DNA of 39,390 bases from an uncultured Lachnospiraceae bacterium (lineage in GTDB: Bacteria; Bacillota; Clostridia; Lachnospirales; Lachnospiraceae), in NCBI GenBank assembly GCA_946414825.1, contig CAMKQB010000012.1, positions 1 to 39,390 on the forward strand, given 5' to 3'. The notes under the pieces were generated by a model. The model was not told the origin of the DNA. It did not search any database and saw only the letters and a list, made by a program, of their open reading frames with translations. Shown here piece after piece: positions 15,409-24,256 of this stretch. The translations under genes were made by a program, and so were the position numbers. Position 1 is the first letter of the stretch. Each line of letters opens with the position of its first letter.

Positions 15409-17001
15409 CTACTTACGAACCAGGAGTGACTGTCCTGTCATCTCAGCCGGCTGCTCAAGCCCCATTACTTCGAGAAGTGTAGGAACTATATCGCAAAGCT
15501 TTCCGCCTTCTTTAAGAGTATAGTTCTCATCATAGTTGTATAGGATAAATGGAACCGGGTTTGTTGTATGAGCTGTGTGTGGCTCGCCTGTCTCATAATT
15601 CTTCATCTGTTCAGCATTTCCGTGATCAGCACAGATAAAGAGAACTCCGTCCTTTTCTTTAACAGCTTCAACAGCATCTCCCACACATTTATCTACTGTC
15701 TCAACTGCTGCAATTGCAGCCTCGAGAACACCTGTGTGACCAACCATATCCGGGTTAGCAAAATTAATAATGATCACATCATACTCGTCTGACTTAATAG
15801 CAGCTACAAGCTTCTCTCCAACTTCCGGAGCGCTCATCTCAGGCTGAAGATCATATGTTGCAACTGCAGGTGAATTAACGAGTATTCTATCCTCGCCCTT
15901 GTTAGGCTCCTCAAGTCCTCCGTTGAAGAAGAATGTTACGTGAGCATATTTCTCTGTCTCTGCAAGTCTCAGCTGCTTCATTCCAAGTTTAGCAAGATAC
16001 TCACCAAATGTATTTGTGATCTCCTGTTTCTTAAAAGCAACGAACTTGTTAGGAATAGTCTCGTCATAATCCTTGAAACAAACATATGTTATATCCATAT
16101 ATCCATTAGCTCTTTTTAGAGACTTAATAGACTTGCTATCTGATGCATCGCCATCCTGAGCAGCGATATCCTCATCCTTAAAGCAGAATGCCTTAGTTAT
16201 TTCTCTTGCTCTATCAGGACGGAAGTTGAAGAAAATAACTGAATCTCCTTCCTTAACAAGTGAAAGTGGATTACCGGCTTCATCTGTAATAACTGTTGGG
16301 ATTACGAACTCGTCTGTTACTCCTTCATCATAGGAAGCCTGCATAGCAGCTATAGGATCAGTTGCCTTGATACCCTCTCCTGTTACAAGAGAGTCATAAG
16401 CCTTCTGAACTCTATCCCAGTTATTATCTCTATCCATTGCGTAATAACGTCCGCTCATAGAAGCAACCTTACCTACGCCAATCTCAACTGTCTTATCAAC
16501 AAGCTCCTGGAGATAATCCTTTCCTGATGCAGGAGGTGTATCTCTTCCGTCAAAGAATGGGTGAATGTAAACATTCTCAAGTCCTTCTCTCTTGCACATC
16601 TCAAGTATTGCATAGAGATGTGTATTGTGGCTATGAACACCACCATCTGAAAGAAGTCCCCAAAGGTGAAGGTCCGAACCCTTCTCCTTGCAATTATTGA
16701 TAGCTCTAAGAAGCTCATCATTCTTGAAGAATTCTCCATCCTCAATATACTTTGTTATAAGTGTGAGATCCTGATATATGATACGGCCTGAACCAATATT
16801 CATATGTCCTACCTCTGAATTACCCATCTGACCATCAGGAAGGCCAACCGCCAAACCTGAAGCAAAACCCTTCTGGTATGGACACTCTGCCTTCAGCTTA
16901 TCCATAACAGGAGTCTTAGCTAATGCAACTGCATTTGAATCCTGAATATCAGATTCACCGTATCCATCTAGTATCATTAATACTACTGGTTTCTTACTCA
17001 T
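15409..17001 (-). CDS. gpmI: 2,3-bisphosphoglycerate-independent phosphoglycerate mutase
   Basis: The 530-residue protein is slightly longer than the usual 505-515. It has the alkaline-phosphatase fold metal motifs: LMILDGYG at the N-terminus, the phosphoserine site MGNSEVGHMNIG (S62), PFFDGRDTPPASG, YYAMDRDNNWDR, FFNFRPDRAREIT and the late CADHGNAEQM and PHTAHTTNPVPF. It interconverts 3- and 2-phosphoglycerate in glycolysis using Mn2+. It has its own well-formed promoter and AGAAGGAG before the ATG. Confidence 0.97.
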   Translation of the reverse strand: MSKKPVVLMILDGYGESDIQDSNAVALAKTPVMDKLKAECPYQKGFASGLAVGLPDGQMGNSEVGHMNIGSGRIIYQDLTLITKYIEDGEFFKNDELLRAINNCKEKGSDLHLWGLLSDGGVHSHNTHLYAILEMCKREGLENVYIHPFFDGRDTPPASGKDYLQELVDKTVEIGVGKVASMSGRYYAMDRDNNWDRVQKAYDSLVTGEGIKATDPIAAMQASYDEGVTDEFVIPTVITDEAGNPLSLVKEGDSVIFFNFRPDRAREITKAFCFKDEDIAAQDGDASDSKSIKSLKRANGYMDITYVCFKDYDETIPNKFVAFKKQEITNTFGEYLAKLGMKQLRLAETEKYAHVTFFFNGGLEEPNKGEDRILVNSPAVATYDLQPEMSAPEVGEKLVAAIKSDEYDVIIINFANPDMVGHTGVLEAAIAAVETVDKCVGDAVEAVKEKDGVLFICADHGNAEQMKNYETGEPHTAHTTNPVPFILYNYDENYTLKEGGKLCDIVPTLLEVMGLEQPAEMTGQSLLVRK

Positions 17002-17067
17002 TAGATTATATCTCCTTCTATCATATGTATTTAAAGTTAAGGTTAGTTAACTCAAAGTCCAACTGAT

Positions 17068-17096
17068 ACTATAAATGATTTCACACCATTTCGCAA
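17068..17096 (-). promoter_or_regulatory. gpmI promoter
   Basis: Minus strand: TTGCGA (17091-17096), a 17-bp spacer and TATAGT (17068-17073), giving a leader of about 60 nt. Confidence 0.6.
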
Positions 17097-17125
17097 GATA
17101 TTTCCTTTTTACATACGAGTATATA

Positions 17126-17146
17126 GGGACGGTTCTTATTTACTCA
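17126..17146 (+). repeat. Solo GGGACGGTTCT element
   Basis: The sequence GGGACGGTTCTTATTTACTC matches the repeats at 15271-15371 apart from one base. It lies between the DUF4250 stop and the gpmI promoter, so the gpmI gene is flanked by copies on both sides. Confidence 0.7.
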
Positions 17147-17152
17147 CTGGTT

Positions 17153-17332
17153 TTATCTTACGAATTGGTTTCTTTCGACATCGTAGTGATAGCCAGCATT
17201 AGATAGTTTTTCTTCTATTTCTTTTTGATCCAGAGAATTGCTCTTCACCAAATCTTCAAGAGAGCTGTAATTATCTCTCAGCTGGGTATTGAGAAAGCTC
17301 ATCAGCATTATTGGGTCGTTAGGTATATTCAT
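17153..17332 (-). CDS. DUF4250 micro-protein
   Basis: This 59-residue protein begins MNIPNDPIMLMSFLNTQLRD and ends in GYHYDVERNQFV, the typical opening and ending of the DUF4250 family. The ATG follows AGGAGG by five bases, an excellent site. It lies 43 bp after the SbcC-like gene on the same strand and is probably the last gene of that transcript. The family's function is unknown to me. No membrane segment or Cys motif is seen. Confidence 0.88.
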   Translation of the reverse strand: MNIPNDPIMLMSFLNTQLRDNYSSLEDLVKSNSLDQKEIEEKLSNAGYHYDVERNQFVR

Positions 17333-17375
17333 TGTTTTCCTCCTATAGTATTCTCCTTAGAATTAAACATATTAA

Positions 17376-19415
17376 TTAAAGTCTGCTCTTATGACAAGTT
17401 AGATATATAACCTGATATTCCTTGGATATCTCATCTAAGAACCTCTTACCACCATTTATCTTAGCTTCGTCCATGTTGGAGAAAGGATCATCCATAACTA
17501 TAAATGGTTTTTCTTTTGTATACATAGTATCCAGAAGTGCTACCCTGATGCAAAGTCCAAGCATATCGGCCAGGCCCTCGCTCTGTGCTTCTATATCATG
17601 GTACTGTCCTTCTTCCTTCTTAGATATATCCATATTCGCGTCTATAATGAAATCCTTCGCATCCGTACCCACCATAATTTTGTGATACTTTTCGAAGCTT
17701 GTCATGATAGGGCTCATGAATCTTGCCACAAACCTCTCCTTAGATAGACGCAGATACTCGGAAGTTTTCTTGACCAGATCGTAATGCTCCTTCAGTTCAG
17801 CCATTTCTTCCTTCATTGCAGCAAGTCTGTCCTTCTTTTCTTCCTGCTCGTCAAGCTTTTCCATAGCCTCATCCAACTGTCTATCGTAAGCAGCTATATT
17901 TGCCTGAGTCTCAGATATACCTGTAGTAATCTCGTTATGACTAGCGCCATCTCCTGCCAGTTCAGGATGAGCCCCCAGGTATTCATTCAGCTCCACCAAC
18001 GCCTCATTATAAGCCGCCTTCATCTCAGCTATCTTAGAATCATACTCACGCTTCCCCCTCTTTAAGCTTTCGAATTCTTCAGCCTTAGATTTAATACTGT
18101 AGAGAAGCGCCTCAGCATCATTTCCGTATTCCATATCGAATCTGCCAAGAAATGCCGCCACCTGCTCCTGAGACTTAGCTATCTCCGTTTCGTTGGTTTG
18201 TATTTCCTTTTTTATATTATTCAGACGACTCTTATCCACTCCTTCTGTAGGAAGCGAAGACTTTCCAGCCTTCATGCATACTACTATTCCGAAGATAATT
18301 AGTGCCGCACCCAAAACAGGAATAATTATTTTAAGTGCCCCTGACAAGAATAGCACTGTAAGTGCCAAAACTATTCCAGCAACAAGCATGCCTATACCAG
18401 CAAGCTTTTTACTCTTTGTCTTCTTATCATTTTCTATCTGAAATGCCTGTATTCTCGCTTCCTCAGCCTCTATCGCTCTAGTCTCATCAATAAGCATTGT
18501 ATCTAAAGAAGAATTTTTCTGAACAAGACTCTGGACATTATTATTTAGTCCTATATGCTCCTGCACCTCAGACTCCACTGGAACTCCATTTGCAAAAAGC
18601 CTGTCCAGTTCCTCCAGCCTATCATTACCACTTACTGGCATACTGTCAATGGAGCACTTCAGTCCATCAGCATTACTCTTCAGTCTATTATATTCTCCGA
18701 TACTTCTATTTGCCGCCTCAAAGGATTGAAGTTTCTTCTCCTCCTCCTCACGCCTTTCGCGAAGCTCCTGTATCCTTCTGCTGGTGTCCTCTTCAACCGA
18801 CAAATCATATTCCAGCTGTTTGATATCTTCATTTAGTTTTGCGAGCTTACCACTCTTCCTTGTAGGAGAATTCTCATTCAGATATGCAGTAAGCTTATCT
18901 GCAGACCTATCATAATTCTCAAGGTCGCCTCGCTGAGACACAGAGCTAACCTTCGCACTGATAGCACTACTAATCCCCTCATACCTCAGACTAGTATGAT
19001 TCACAAAGGATGTCCTCATAAAAGAAGCACGGTCAACACCGAAGAGTTCCTCTCCGATATTATCAGAATAATCCCTGGACTCAAGCCCAGTGCTGGCATC
19101 TACCAGCTGGAAGGTTGCATCCTTATCCTTCTTACCGAAGTTTCTTCTAATGATATAGGTCTTGCCACTAACTTCAAATGTAATCTCGCCGCCAAAGAAC
19201 CCATCATTCCATGGCTGGTACTGAGCACGTTCGTTTTCTATATATTCCTTCTTCCTACTTCCCATCAGCCCATAGAACATGCACCTTATGAAAGCCGCCA
19301 GGGTAGTTTTACCCCAGCCATTCTCCTCAAGGATAGAATTAACACCCTTATTAAAATCAAAATCCACATTAGAGAGTCTGCCAAAATTCTCTATATGACA
19401 ACTAATCAGATTCAT
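17376..19415 (-). CDS. SbcC/YhaN-like SMC-type ATPase
   Basis: The 679-residue protein has an N-terminal ABC-type head (MNLISCHIENFGRLSNVDFDF; P-loop NGWGKTT), then a long coiled coil interrupted by two hydrophobic helices (about 343-390). A C-terminal head has a signature region (EAQSEGLADMLGL) and Walker B VMDDPFSNMDEAK, the D-loop side. SbcC/Rad50 partners hold DNA ends for the SbcD nuclease. The two membrane helices in the coil are found in the YhaN-like subgroup. The gene overlaps its nuclease partner by 4 bp (ATGA), so the products are likely made together. Confidence 0.88.
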   Translation of the reverse strand: MNLISCHIENFGRLSNVDFDFNKGVNSILEENGWGKTTLAAFIRCMFYGLMGSRKKEYIENERAQYQPWNDGFFGGEITFEVSGKTYIIRRNFGKKDKDATFQLVDASTGLESRDYSDNIGEELFGVDRASFMRTSFVNHTSLRYEGISSAISAKVSSVSQRGDLENYDRSADKLTAYLNENSPTRKSGKLAKLNEDIKQLEYDLSVEEDTSRRIQELRERREEEEKKLQSFEAANRSIGEYNRLKSNADGLKCSIDSMPVSGNDRLEELDRLFANGVPVESEVQEHIGLNNNVQSLVQKNSSLDTMLIDETRAIEAEEARIQAFQIENDKKTKSKKLAGIGMLVAGIVLALTVLFLSGALKIIIPVLGAALIIFGIVVCMKAGKSSLPTEGVDKSRLNNIKKEIQTNETEIAKSQEQVAAFLGRFDMEYGNDAEALLYSIKSKAEEFESLKRGKREYDSKIAEMKAAYNEALVELNEYLGAHPELAGDGASHNEITTGISETQANIAAYDRQLDEAMEKLDEQEEKKDRLAAMKEEMAELKEHYDLVKKTSEYLRLSKERFVARFMSPIMTSFEKYHKIMVGTDAKDFIIDANMDISKKEEGQYHDIEAQSEGLADMLGLCIRVALLDTMYTKEKPFIVMDDPFSNMDEAKINGGKRFLDEISKEYQVIYLTCHKSRL

Positions 19416-20554
19416 TTCAGCACCTCCTCTCCCGAAAGAAGCATTATGCCTGTTTTGATAATCTCCGCCGCCTCATCATCTGTCAGATTACCAGAAGTTT
19501 GCTCCTCCTGAATCATCCTGACAAACTCACCTTTAAGAGTCATATCCGCTGCAAAGCTGGAGAAATCAATAAAGGTTTTAGTCTTATTCTTCACCTGAAC
19601 CAGATAATAATCCTCATCCAGCTTCTTCTTAATATAATCAGCATCGATATCTGCATCGACAGACACCTCTCCCACAAGAAGAATCCTGAGTAAATCATCA
19701 GGAAGCACGGTTCTTTCCTGAACTTCACTCTTTATCTTCTTAACCGCATCATCTGAAGTATCACATTCTGAAACATCTACTCTTATCTCATGCAGCACTC
19801 TGGACGCAAACGGGATAAACTCGACCTCCAGCTTCTCACCGCCCGATTCATTACGTGTGATCGTAAGCAGATTAAAACCACGAGGTCCGCACTCATCAAA
19901 GCCACGTCCCTCCAGACATCCACTGTAGGAATAAACGCCTCTGCTATCCAGCTTCTCTATAGAAGGAGAATGTATGTGGCCCAGTGCCATGTAGTCAATC
20001 CCCCTATTTCTATAATCCTTAATAGGAATAACCTCAGCATCCTTCTTTAACGCGGAATAAGCCTCCTGTCCATGCAGAGTTACGATATTCATCTTATTCT
20101 GATCAAGGACAAGAGATGAAACCAGCTTCATATTGTTGTCAGCACTCAGTTCGGCACCTGTTATTGTTACACTATCTGAACCGTCAGTCAGCTCATATGT
20201 TTTCCAATCATTCCCAAACAGAAGCAGATTATCAGGAAGCGCCCCAAACTTTCTCTCAACATCATCTATGAAGCTTCCTGCATCATGATTTCCCCTTAAA
20301 TAATAAAATGTTATATCCGGATGATCCTGCACTGTCGTTACAACTGCATTTCTCGCAGTCGCGGATATACGCCTGGTGTCAAACAAATCACCTGCAATTA
20401 TAATAGCTGACACGCCCTCGTCCGCCGCGTACTTAACCATTTTTTGAAATGTAACTAGCAGTTCATTTCTTCTTTCCTTCGCCTTCTCATCCCCCAAGTG
20501 ACGAGACAAACTGGAGTCGAGATGCAGATCAGCTGTATGTATTATTTTCATCAC
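19412..20554 (-). CDS. SbcD/YhaO-like Mre11-type DNA exonuclease
   Basis: The 380-residue protein is a calcineurin-like phosphoesterase of the Mre11/SbcD class. It has the metal motifs HTADLHLDS, IIAGDLFD, RGNHD, TLHGQE and MALGHIHSP. The C-terminal part resembles the capping and partner-binding region. It would cut DNA ends in double-strand break processing together with the overlapping ATPase. It is probably the first gene of a three-gene transcript ending in DUF4250. Confidence 0.9.
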   Translation of the reverse strand: MMKIIHTADLHLDSSLSRHLGDEKAKERRNELLVTFQKMVKYAADEGVSAIIIAGDLFDTRRISATARNAVVTTVQDHPDITFYYLRGNHDAGSFIDDVERKFGALPDNLLLFGNDWKTYELTDGSDSVTITGAELSADNNMKLVSSLVLDQNKMNIVTLHGQEAYSALKKDAEVIPIKDYRNRGIDYMALGHIHSPSIEKLDSRGVYSYSGCLEGRGFDECGPRGFNLLTITRNESGGEKLEVEFIPFASRVLHEIRVDVSECDTSDDAVKKIKSEVQERTVLPDDLLRILLVGEVSVDADIDADYIKKKLDEDYYLVQVKNKTKTFIDFSSFAADMTLKGEFVRMIQEEQTSGNLTDDEAAEIIKTGIMLLSGEEVLK

Positions 20555-20629
20555 ATTCTCCTTTTATATAACTCTACTTTCAAAATCACAAAACACTTCA
20601 CCAAATACCATGTACATTATAACATAATA

Positions 20630-20653
20630 GGGTGGTCATTTTATCGACCACCC
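20630..20653 (-). terminator. Hairpin after the EAL gene
   Basis: Perfect stem GGGTGGTC / GACCACCC with an 8-base loop between the EAL stop and the SbcD-like gene. The minus-strand 3' flank (TATTATGTT) is only weakly U-rich, so termination may be partial. Confidence 0.65.
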
Positions 20654-20686
20654 TTTGATTCCCAATAGATTAATTCACACTTTTCA

Positions 20687-22579
20687 TCAGCTAACCATAT
20701 TATGATCATTTATAAATCTAATAAAATCCTTCTCAGACAGTGGTTTTGAATAATAGTATCCCTGAATATAATCTATTTCCAAATCTTTTATTTCTTTAAC
20801 CTGTTCTTCTGTCTCAACACCCTCAGCAACTATCTTAAGTCCAAGTCTCTTGATCATCTTAACTGCTGATGACATAACCACCTTAGCTTTTTCATTTTTG
20901 AAATATTCCTGAACCATGTTTCTGTCGAACTTAACCAGTTTAACCGGCATATCAACTATATAATTCAGATTGGACTCACCAGTACCAAAATCATCCAGTG
21001 AAAAGTTGCATCCATATCTCATTAAATCGTTCATGTTTTTAAGCAGCACATTTCTGCTCTTTAGTGTTGAGCTTTCAGTAATCTCAAGATTTATCTCCGC
21101 TGGAGAAACAGAATGATTACTTATTATCTCTTGAAACTTTGTAGCCAGAAGCGGATTCTCACATTGAGTAACCGATAGATTAATCTCAACATAATCAATG
21201 CCTTTGCTCTTCAGGTTATTCTGTTTTATACATTCACAAGCCTTTTCAAATACTCTCTCGCCTATCTGTTCTATCAGTCCGGTTTCCTCAGCTACAGGAA
21301 TGAATCTCATAGGCATAATCAGCTTGCCATTTTTCTCGACCATTCTAGCAAGCGCCTCAGCCGACACAAACTTTTCAGTTTCAAGAGAGAATATAGGCTG
21401 GTAATAAACCTGAATCCTATCCTCCTCAAGTGCCTTACCAATCTCAACGACCATACTGTTAAACTCTCGGATCTGATTCACTGATTCTTCATCAATAAGT
21501 CTCATATCCTCGCCCTGCTCAAACAGATCTCGATTTCTCAGATATCCCAAAAGGAACTCCTCTGTTGATGATGTAACATGTCCATCCGGCATGTATAGAA
21601 ACTTCGTTCTAGAGAGTTCTGGCCATGAAACCTCGAATCTCTGACGGATTACATCCAGATTTACCGCGCTTTCTATCTCATTCATTTCCTTTTCGTTTTT
21701 ATCATAAACCAGTGCAAAATCATTATTAGCTATCTTGAACAGCTTTGAGTATCCAAAAGAGTTCAGGAATTCAGACATTTCGACAAGTATCCTCTTCTCT
21801 GTTTCGTCGCCGACCTTCCACTCTTTTTCATTACAAATAAAGATTACCGAAAATGGTTTTCTCAGTTCATATTCCTGTGTAATGTATTTCTTAAATGTCT
21901 CCTCAGAGAAGCAGCCTATGGCTCTATCAATATATACCTCAGGATTTTCCAGCTCAGAGTACAGAATGTACATTCCAAGAGCTGAGCCAAAGCCAACAAG
22001 TAGAAGTTCAGGGAAGATAAACTGTATAACTGCCATAACTGACTCAATTATCATCCAGGCTCTAACTGCATTTCTTCTATGTGGATTCATTTGCTTTCCA
22101 TAGAAAAATGTAATCGCAACGGTTGATACGATATATACCATCGTAACTATATAAGTCATTATTGCTGAATAGCCATAGCTATATAAAATGTCTTTTCCAT
22201 CATATAGATAATTGATTGGAAGTACACATATAAAGAGTATTCCTATAAGAGCAGCACCAAGAGTTCCAACCTGGAAGCTGAAGTTTTCTCTAAGTCTTTT
22301 AACATCATTATAGGTATACAGGAAGCCGTAAAAAGCGGAAAGGGCAAGGCTCACAAGATAAGCCTTACAAGATAGGATAACAAGGAATCCAGGGATTCTC
22401 TCGTCATTCATAATTGCAACGCAAGAAAGGATATCTAAAACTATGCATGATGTATAGACAATCACACACTGTTTAAATATCTTCTCACTATATAGTCCTA
22501 CACTTTCATGTCGTAAAACGAAAAAAATAAGAAGCAGATCAAAAATGAGTCCGCATAACTGTATCTGCACGTTGCCCAT
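20687..22579 (-). CDS. Membrane EAL-domain cyclic-di-GMP phosphodiesterase with degenerate GGDEF
   Basis: The 630-residue protein has seven or eight N-terminal membrane segments (about 1-208) forming a sensor-like module. A degenerate GGDEF domain follows (about 215-345; ANND replaces GGDE at 284-287), then a complete EAL domain (about 375-625). EAL is at 408-410. The metal and catalytic pattern is intact: INLS, EITES, DDFGTGESN, LVKFDRN, AEGVET, QGYYYSKP. It would hydrolyse c-di-GMP to pGpG, perhaps activated by GTP binding to the dead GGDEF, as known for some relatives (inferred). It is divergent from the polymerase gene. Confidence 0.92.
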   Translation of the reverse strand: MGNVQIQLCGLIFDLLLIFFVLRHESVGLYSEKIFKQCVIVYTSCIVLDILSCVAIMNDERIPGFLVILSCKAYLVSLALSAFYGFLYTYNDVKRLRENFSFQVGTLGAALIGILFICVLPINYLYDGKDILYSYGYSAIMTYIVTMVYIVSTVAITFFYGKQMNPHRRNAVRAWMIIESVMAVIQFIFPELLLVGFGSALGMYILYSELENPEVYIDRAIGCFSEETFKKYITQEYELRKPFSVIFICNEKEWKVGDETEKRILVEMSEFLNSFGYSKLFKIANNDFALVYDKNEKEMNEIESAVNLDVIRQRFEVSWPELSRTKFLYMPDGHVTSSTEEFLLGYLRNRDLFEQGEDMRLIDEESVNQIREFNSMVVEIGKALEEDRIQVYYQPIFSLETEKFVSAEALARMVEKNGKLIMPMRFIPVAEETGLIEQIGERVFEKACECIKQNNLKSKGIDYVEINLSVTQCENPLLATKFQEIISNHSVSPAEINLEITESSTLKSRNVLLKNMNDLMRYGCNFSLDDFGTGESNLNYIVDMPVKLVKFDRNMVQEYFKNEKAKVVMSSAVKMIKRLGLKIVAEGVETEEQVKEIKDLEIDYIQGYYYSKPLSEKDFIRFINDHNMVS

Positions 22580-22619
22580 GGAATCTCACTCCATCTACCT
22601 TCACATTAAACCCCGGTTA

Positions 22620-22648
22620 ATTATACCACATACATGAAAAACTTGCAC
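22620..22648 (-). promoter_or_regulatory. EAL gene promoter
   Basis: Minus strand: perfect TATAAT (22620-22625), a 17-bp spacer and GTGCAA (22643-22648) as -35. That hexamer is the complement of the -35 used in the other direction. Confidence 0.55.
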
Positions 22649-22671
22649 GTAACAAAGTAAGGATGTACACT
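22643..22671 (+). promoter_or_regulatory. Y-family polymerase promoter
   Basis: Plus strand: TTGCAC (22643-22648), a 17-bp spacer and TACACT (22666-22671), only 17 bp before the start codon. No Gram-positive LexA box (CGAAC-type or GAACNNNNGTTC) is seen. Confidence 0.45.
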
Positions 22672-22688
22672 GAAAAAGCGAGGTGGAA

Positions 22689-24074
22689 ATGAACAAAAAT
22701 AATACTAAACAATTTATCGCAATCGACCTGAAATCCTTCTACGCATCTGTAGAATGCTTTGAGCGTGGTCTGGATCCCCTTACCACAAATCTTGTGGTTG
22801 CCGATGAGTCACGAACAGACAAAACCATTTGTCTCGCCGTTTCGCCTTCCCTTAAGGCTTACGGAATATCTGGCAGAGCCAGGCTCTTTGAGGCTAAGAA
22901 GGTCCTAGATGACTACGAGAAGCGCACGGGTAAACACGTGGATTTTATTATTGCGCCTCCAAGAATGGCTAGATATATTGAGTTTTCCACCGCTATATAT
23001 AACATTTATCTCAATTATATATCCGCCGAGGATATACATGTTTATAGTATTGATGAGGTTTTCATAGACGCAACCAGCTATTTGAAAATCTACGGGCTTA
23101 CCGCCCATGAGCTTGCAATCAAAATGATAAAGGACGTTTTATCGAAGACCGGAATCACAGCCACCGCTGGAATCGGCACAAATATGTATCTGGCCAAGAT
23201 TGCCATGGATATCGTTGCAAAGCACATGGATGCGGACAGCGACGGCGTACGAATAGCCGAACTGGATGAAATGTCCTACCGTCGTCTCCTATGGGGACAT
23301 AAGCCTATCACTGACTTCTGGAGAATCGGCCCTGGCACCGCCAGAAGACTTGCCAAGCTTAACATCCGAACTATGGGGGAACTCGCCAGGGAAAGTCTCT
23401 ACAACGAAGAATATCTCTATAAAATCTTTGGTGTTGATGCGGAGATTCTTATAGACCATGCATGGGGAATAGAGCCAACTGAGATTAAGTACATTAAGAG
23501 CTACAAACCGACAACTAATTCTCTCTCCTCCGGCCAGGTACTTCAGGAACCTTATCCTACTCACAAGGCCAGGATCATAGTTAGTGAAATGACGGACCTT
23601 CTGGTCCTCGATATGGTGAAGAAGGGCTTCGTTTCCGACTCCTTCACACTTACTATTAATTACGACCGCGAATCAGTCGATAACGGAACATACGATGGCG
23701 ACATTGCTATAGATTATTATGGGCGTATGGTCCCTGTCCCTTCACATGGAACAGCAAACTTCGGCGAGCATACCAGTTCAACACAGAAAATAACGCAGGC
23801 AATGCTGGCACTTTTTGACAGGATTATTATGCAAGGAGTTACAGTTCGTAGAGTAACCATCTCCGCCAACAACCTTAAGAAAGAAGTGGAAATGTATCGA
23901 CAACTTGATCTCTTCACAGATATAGAGCAGGAAGAACAGGAGAAAAGTCTTCAAAGAGCTCTTCTCGAAATACAGGATAAATATGGCAAGAATGCCATAC
24001 TGAAAGGAACAAATTATCTCGATGGCGCCACAACCAGAGAGCGTAATTCTCAGATAGGAGGTCACAAGTCATGA
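22689..24074 (+). CDS. Y-family (ImpB/MucB/SamB) translesion DNA polymerase
   Basis: The 461-residue protein has the Y-family palm with FIAIDLKSFYASVECFERGLDP (first catalytic Asp) and YSIDEVFIDAT (Asp-Glu pair). Its helix-hairpin-helix region is LLWGHKPITDFWRIGPGTARRLAKL. A little-finger domain follows. The form is closer to the Gram-positive UmuC-like subgroup than to classic DinB. It copies past damaged bases. A GTG two codons upstream is possible, but GCGAGG is better placed for the ATG chosen here. The end overlaps the next gene by 4 bp. Confidence 0.92.
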   Translation: MNKNNTKQFIAIDLKSFYASVECFERGLDPLTTNLVVADESRTDKTICLAVSPSLKAYGISGRARLFEAKKVLDDYEKRTGKHVDFIIAPPRMARYIEFSTAIYNIYLNYISAEDIHVYSIDEVFIDATSYLKIYGLTAHELAIKMIKDVLSKTGITATAGIGTNMYLAKIAMDIVAKHMDADSDGVRIAELDEMSYRRLLWGHKPITDFWRIGPGTARRLAKLNIRTMGELARESLYNEEYLYKIFGVDAEILIDHAWGIEPTEIKYIKSYKPTTNSLSSGQVLQEPYPTHKARIIVSEMTDLLVLDMVKKGFVSDSFTLTINYDRESVDNGTYDGDIAIDYYGRMVPVPSHGTANFGEHTSSTQKITQAMLALFDRIIMQGVTVRRVTISANNLKKEVEMYRQLDLFTDIEQEEQEKSLQRALLEIQDKYGKNAILKGTNYLDGATTRERNSQIGGHKS

Positions 24075-24256
24075 TAACGGATTATTCTGAAAGCTACAAA
24101 GATATAATAGATAAGCAGCGTCCGATTCATGACGGCGATGAATTCGAGGCGCGCCATCCTAAAATGTCTATCGAAAACAGGGCAAAAATATTCGCCCCAT
24201 TCGCAGCCCTGAAGGGCTACGAAGAGGCGATAGATGAAACCGCTAAGAATCACTGA
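24071..24256 (+). CDS. Small YolD-like partner of the Y-family polymerase
   Basis: The 61-residue protein contains HPKMSIENRAKIFAPFAALK, a pattern like YolD-type proteins, which often accompany UmuC-like polymerases in Firmicutes. It starts inside the end of the polymerase gene (ATGA overlap) behind an AGGAGG site at about 24057. It is translationally coupled and likely acts with the polymerase, though the mechanism is unknown. Its stop overlaps the convergent DUF2339-type gene by 7 bp. Confidence 0.8.
   Translation: MITDYSESYKDIIDKQRPIHDGDEFEARHPKMSIENRAKIFAPFAALKGYEEAIDETAKNH

Noticed and set aside
22580-22688. SOS (LexA) box for the Y-family polymerase
   Set aside because: Neither the Bacillus-type CGAAC-N4-GTTCG pattern nor a close variant is present.
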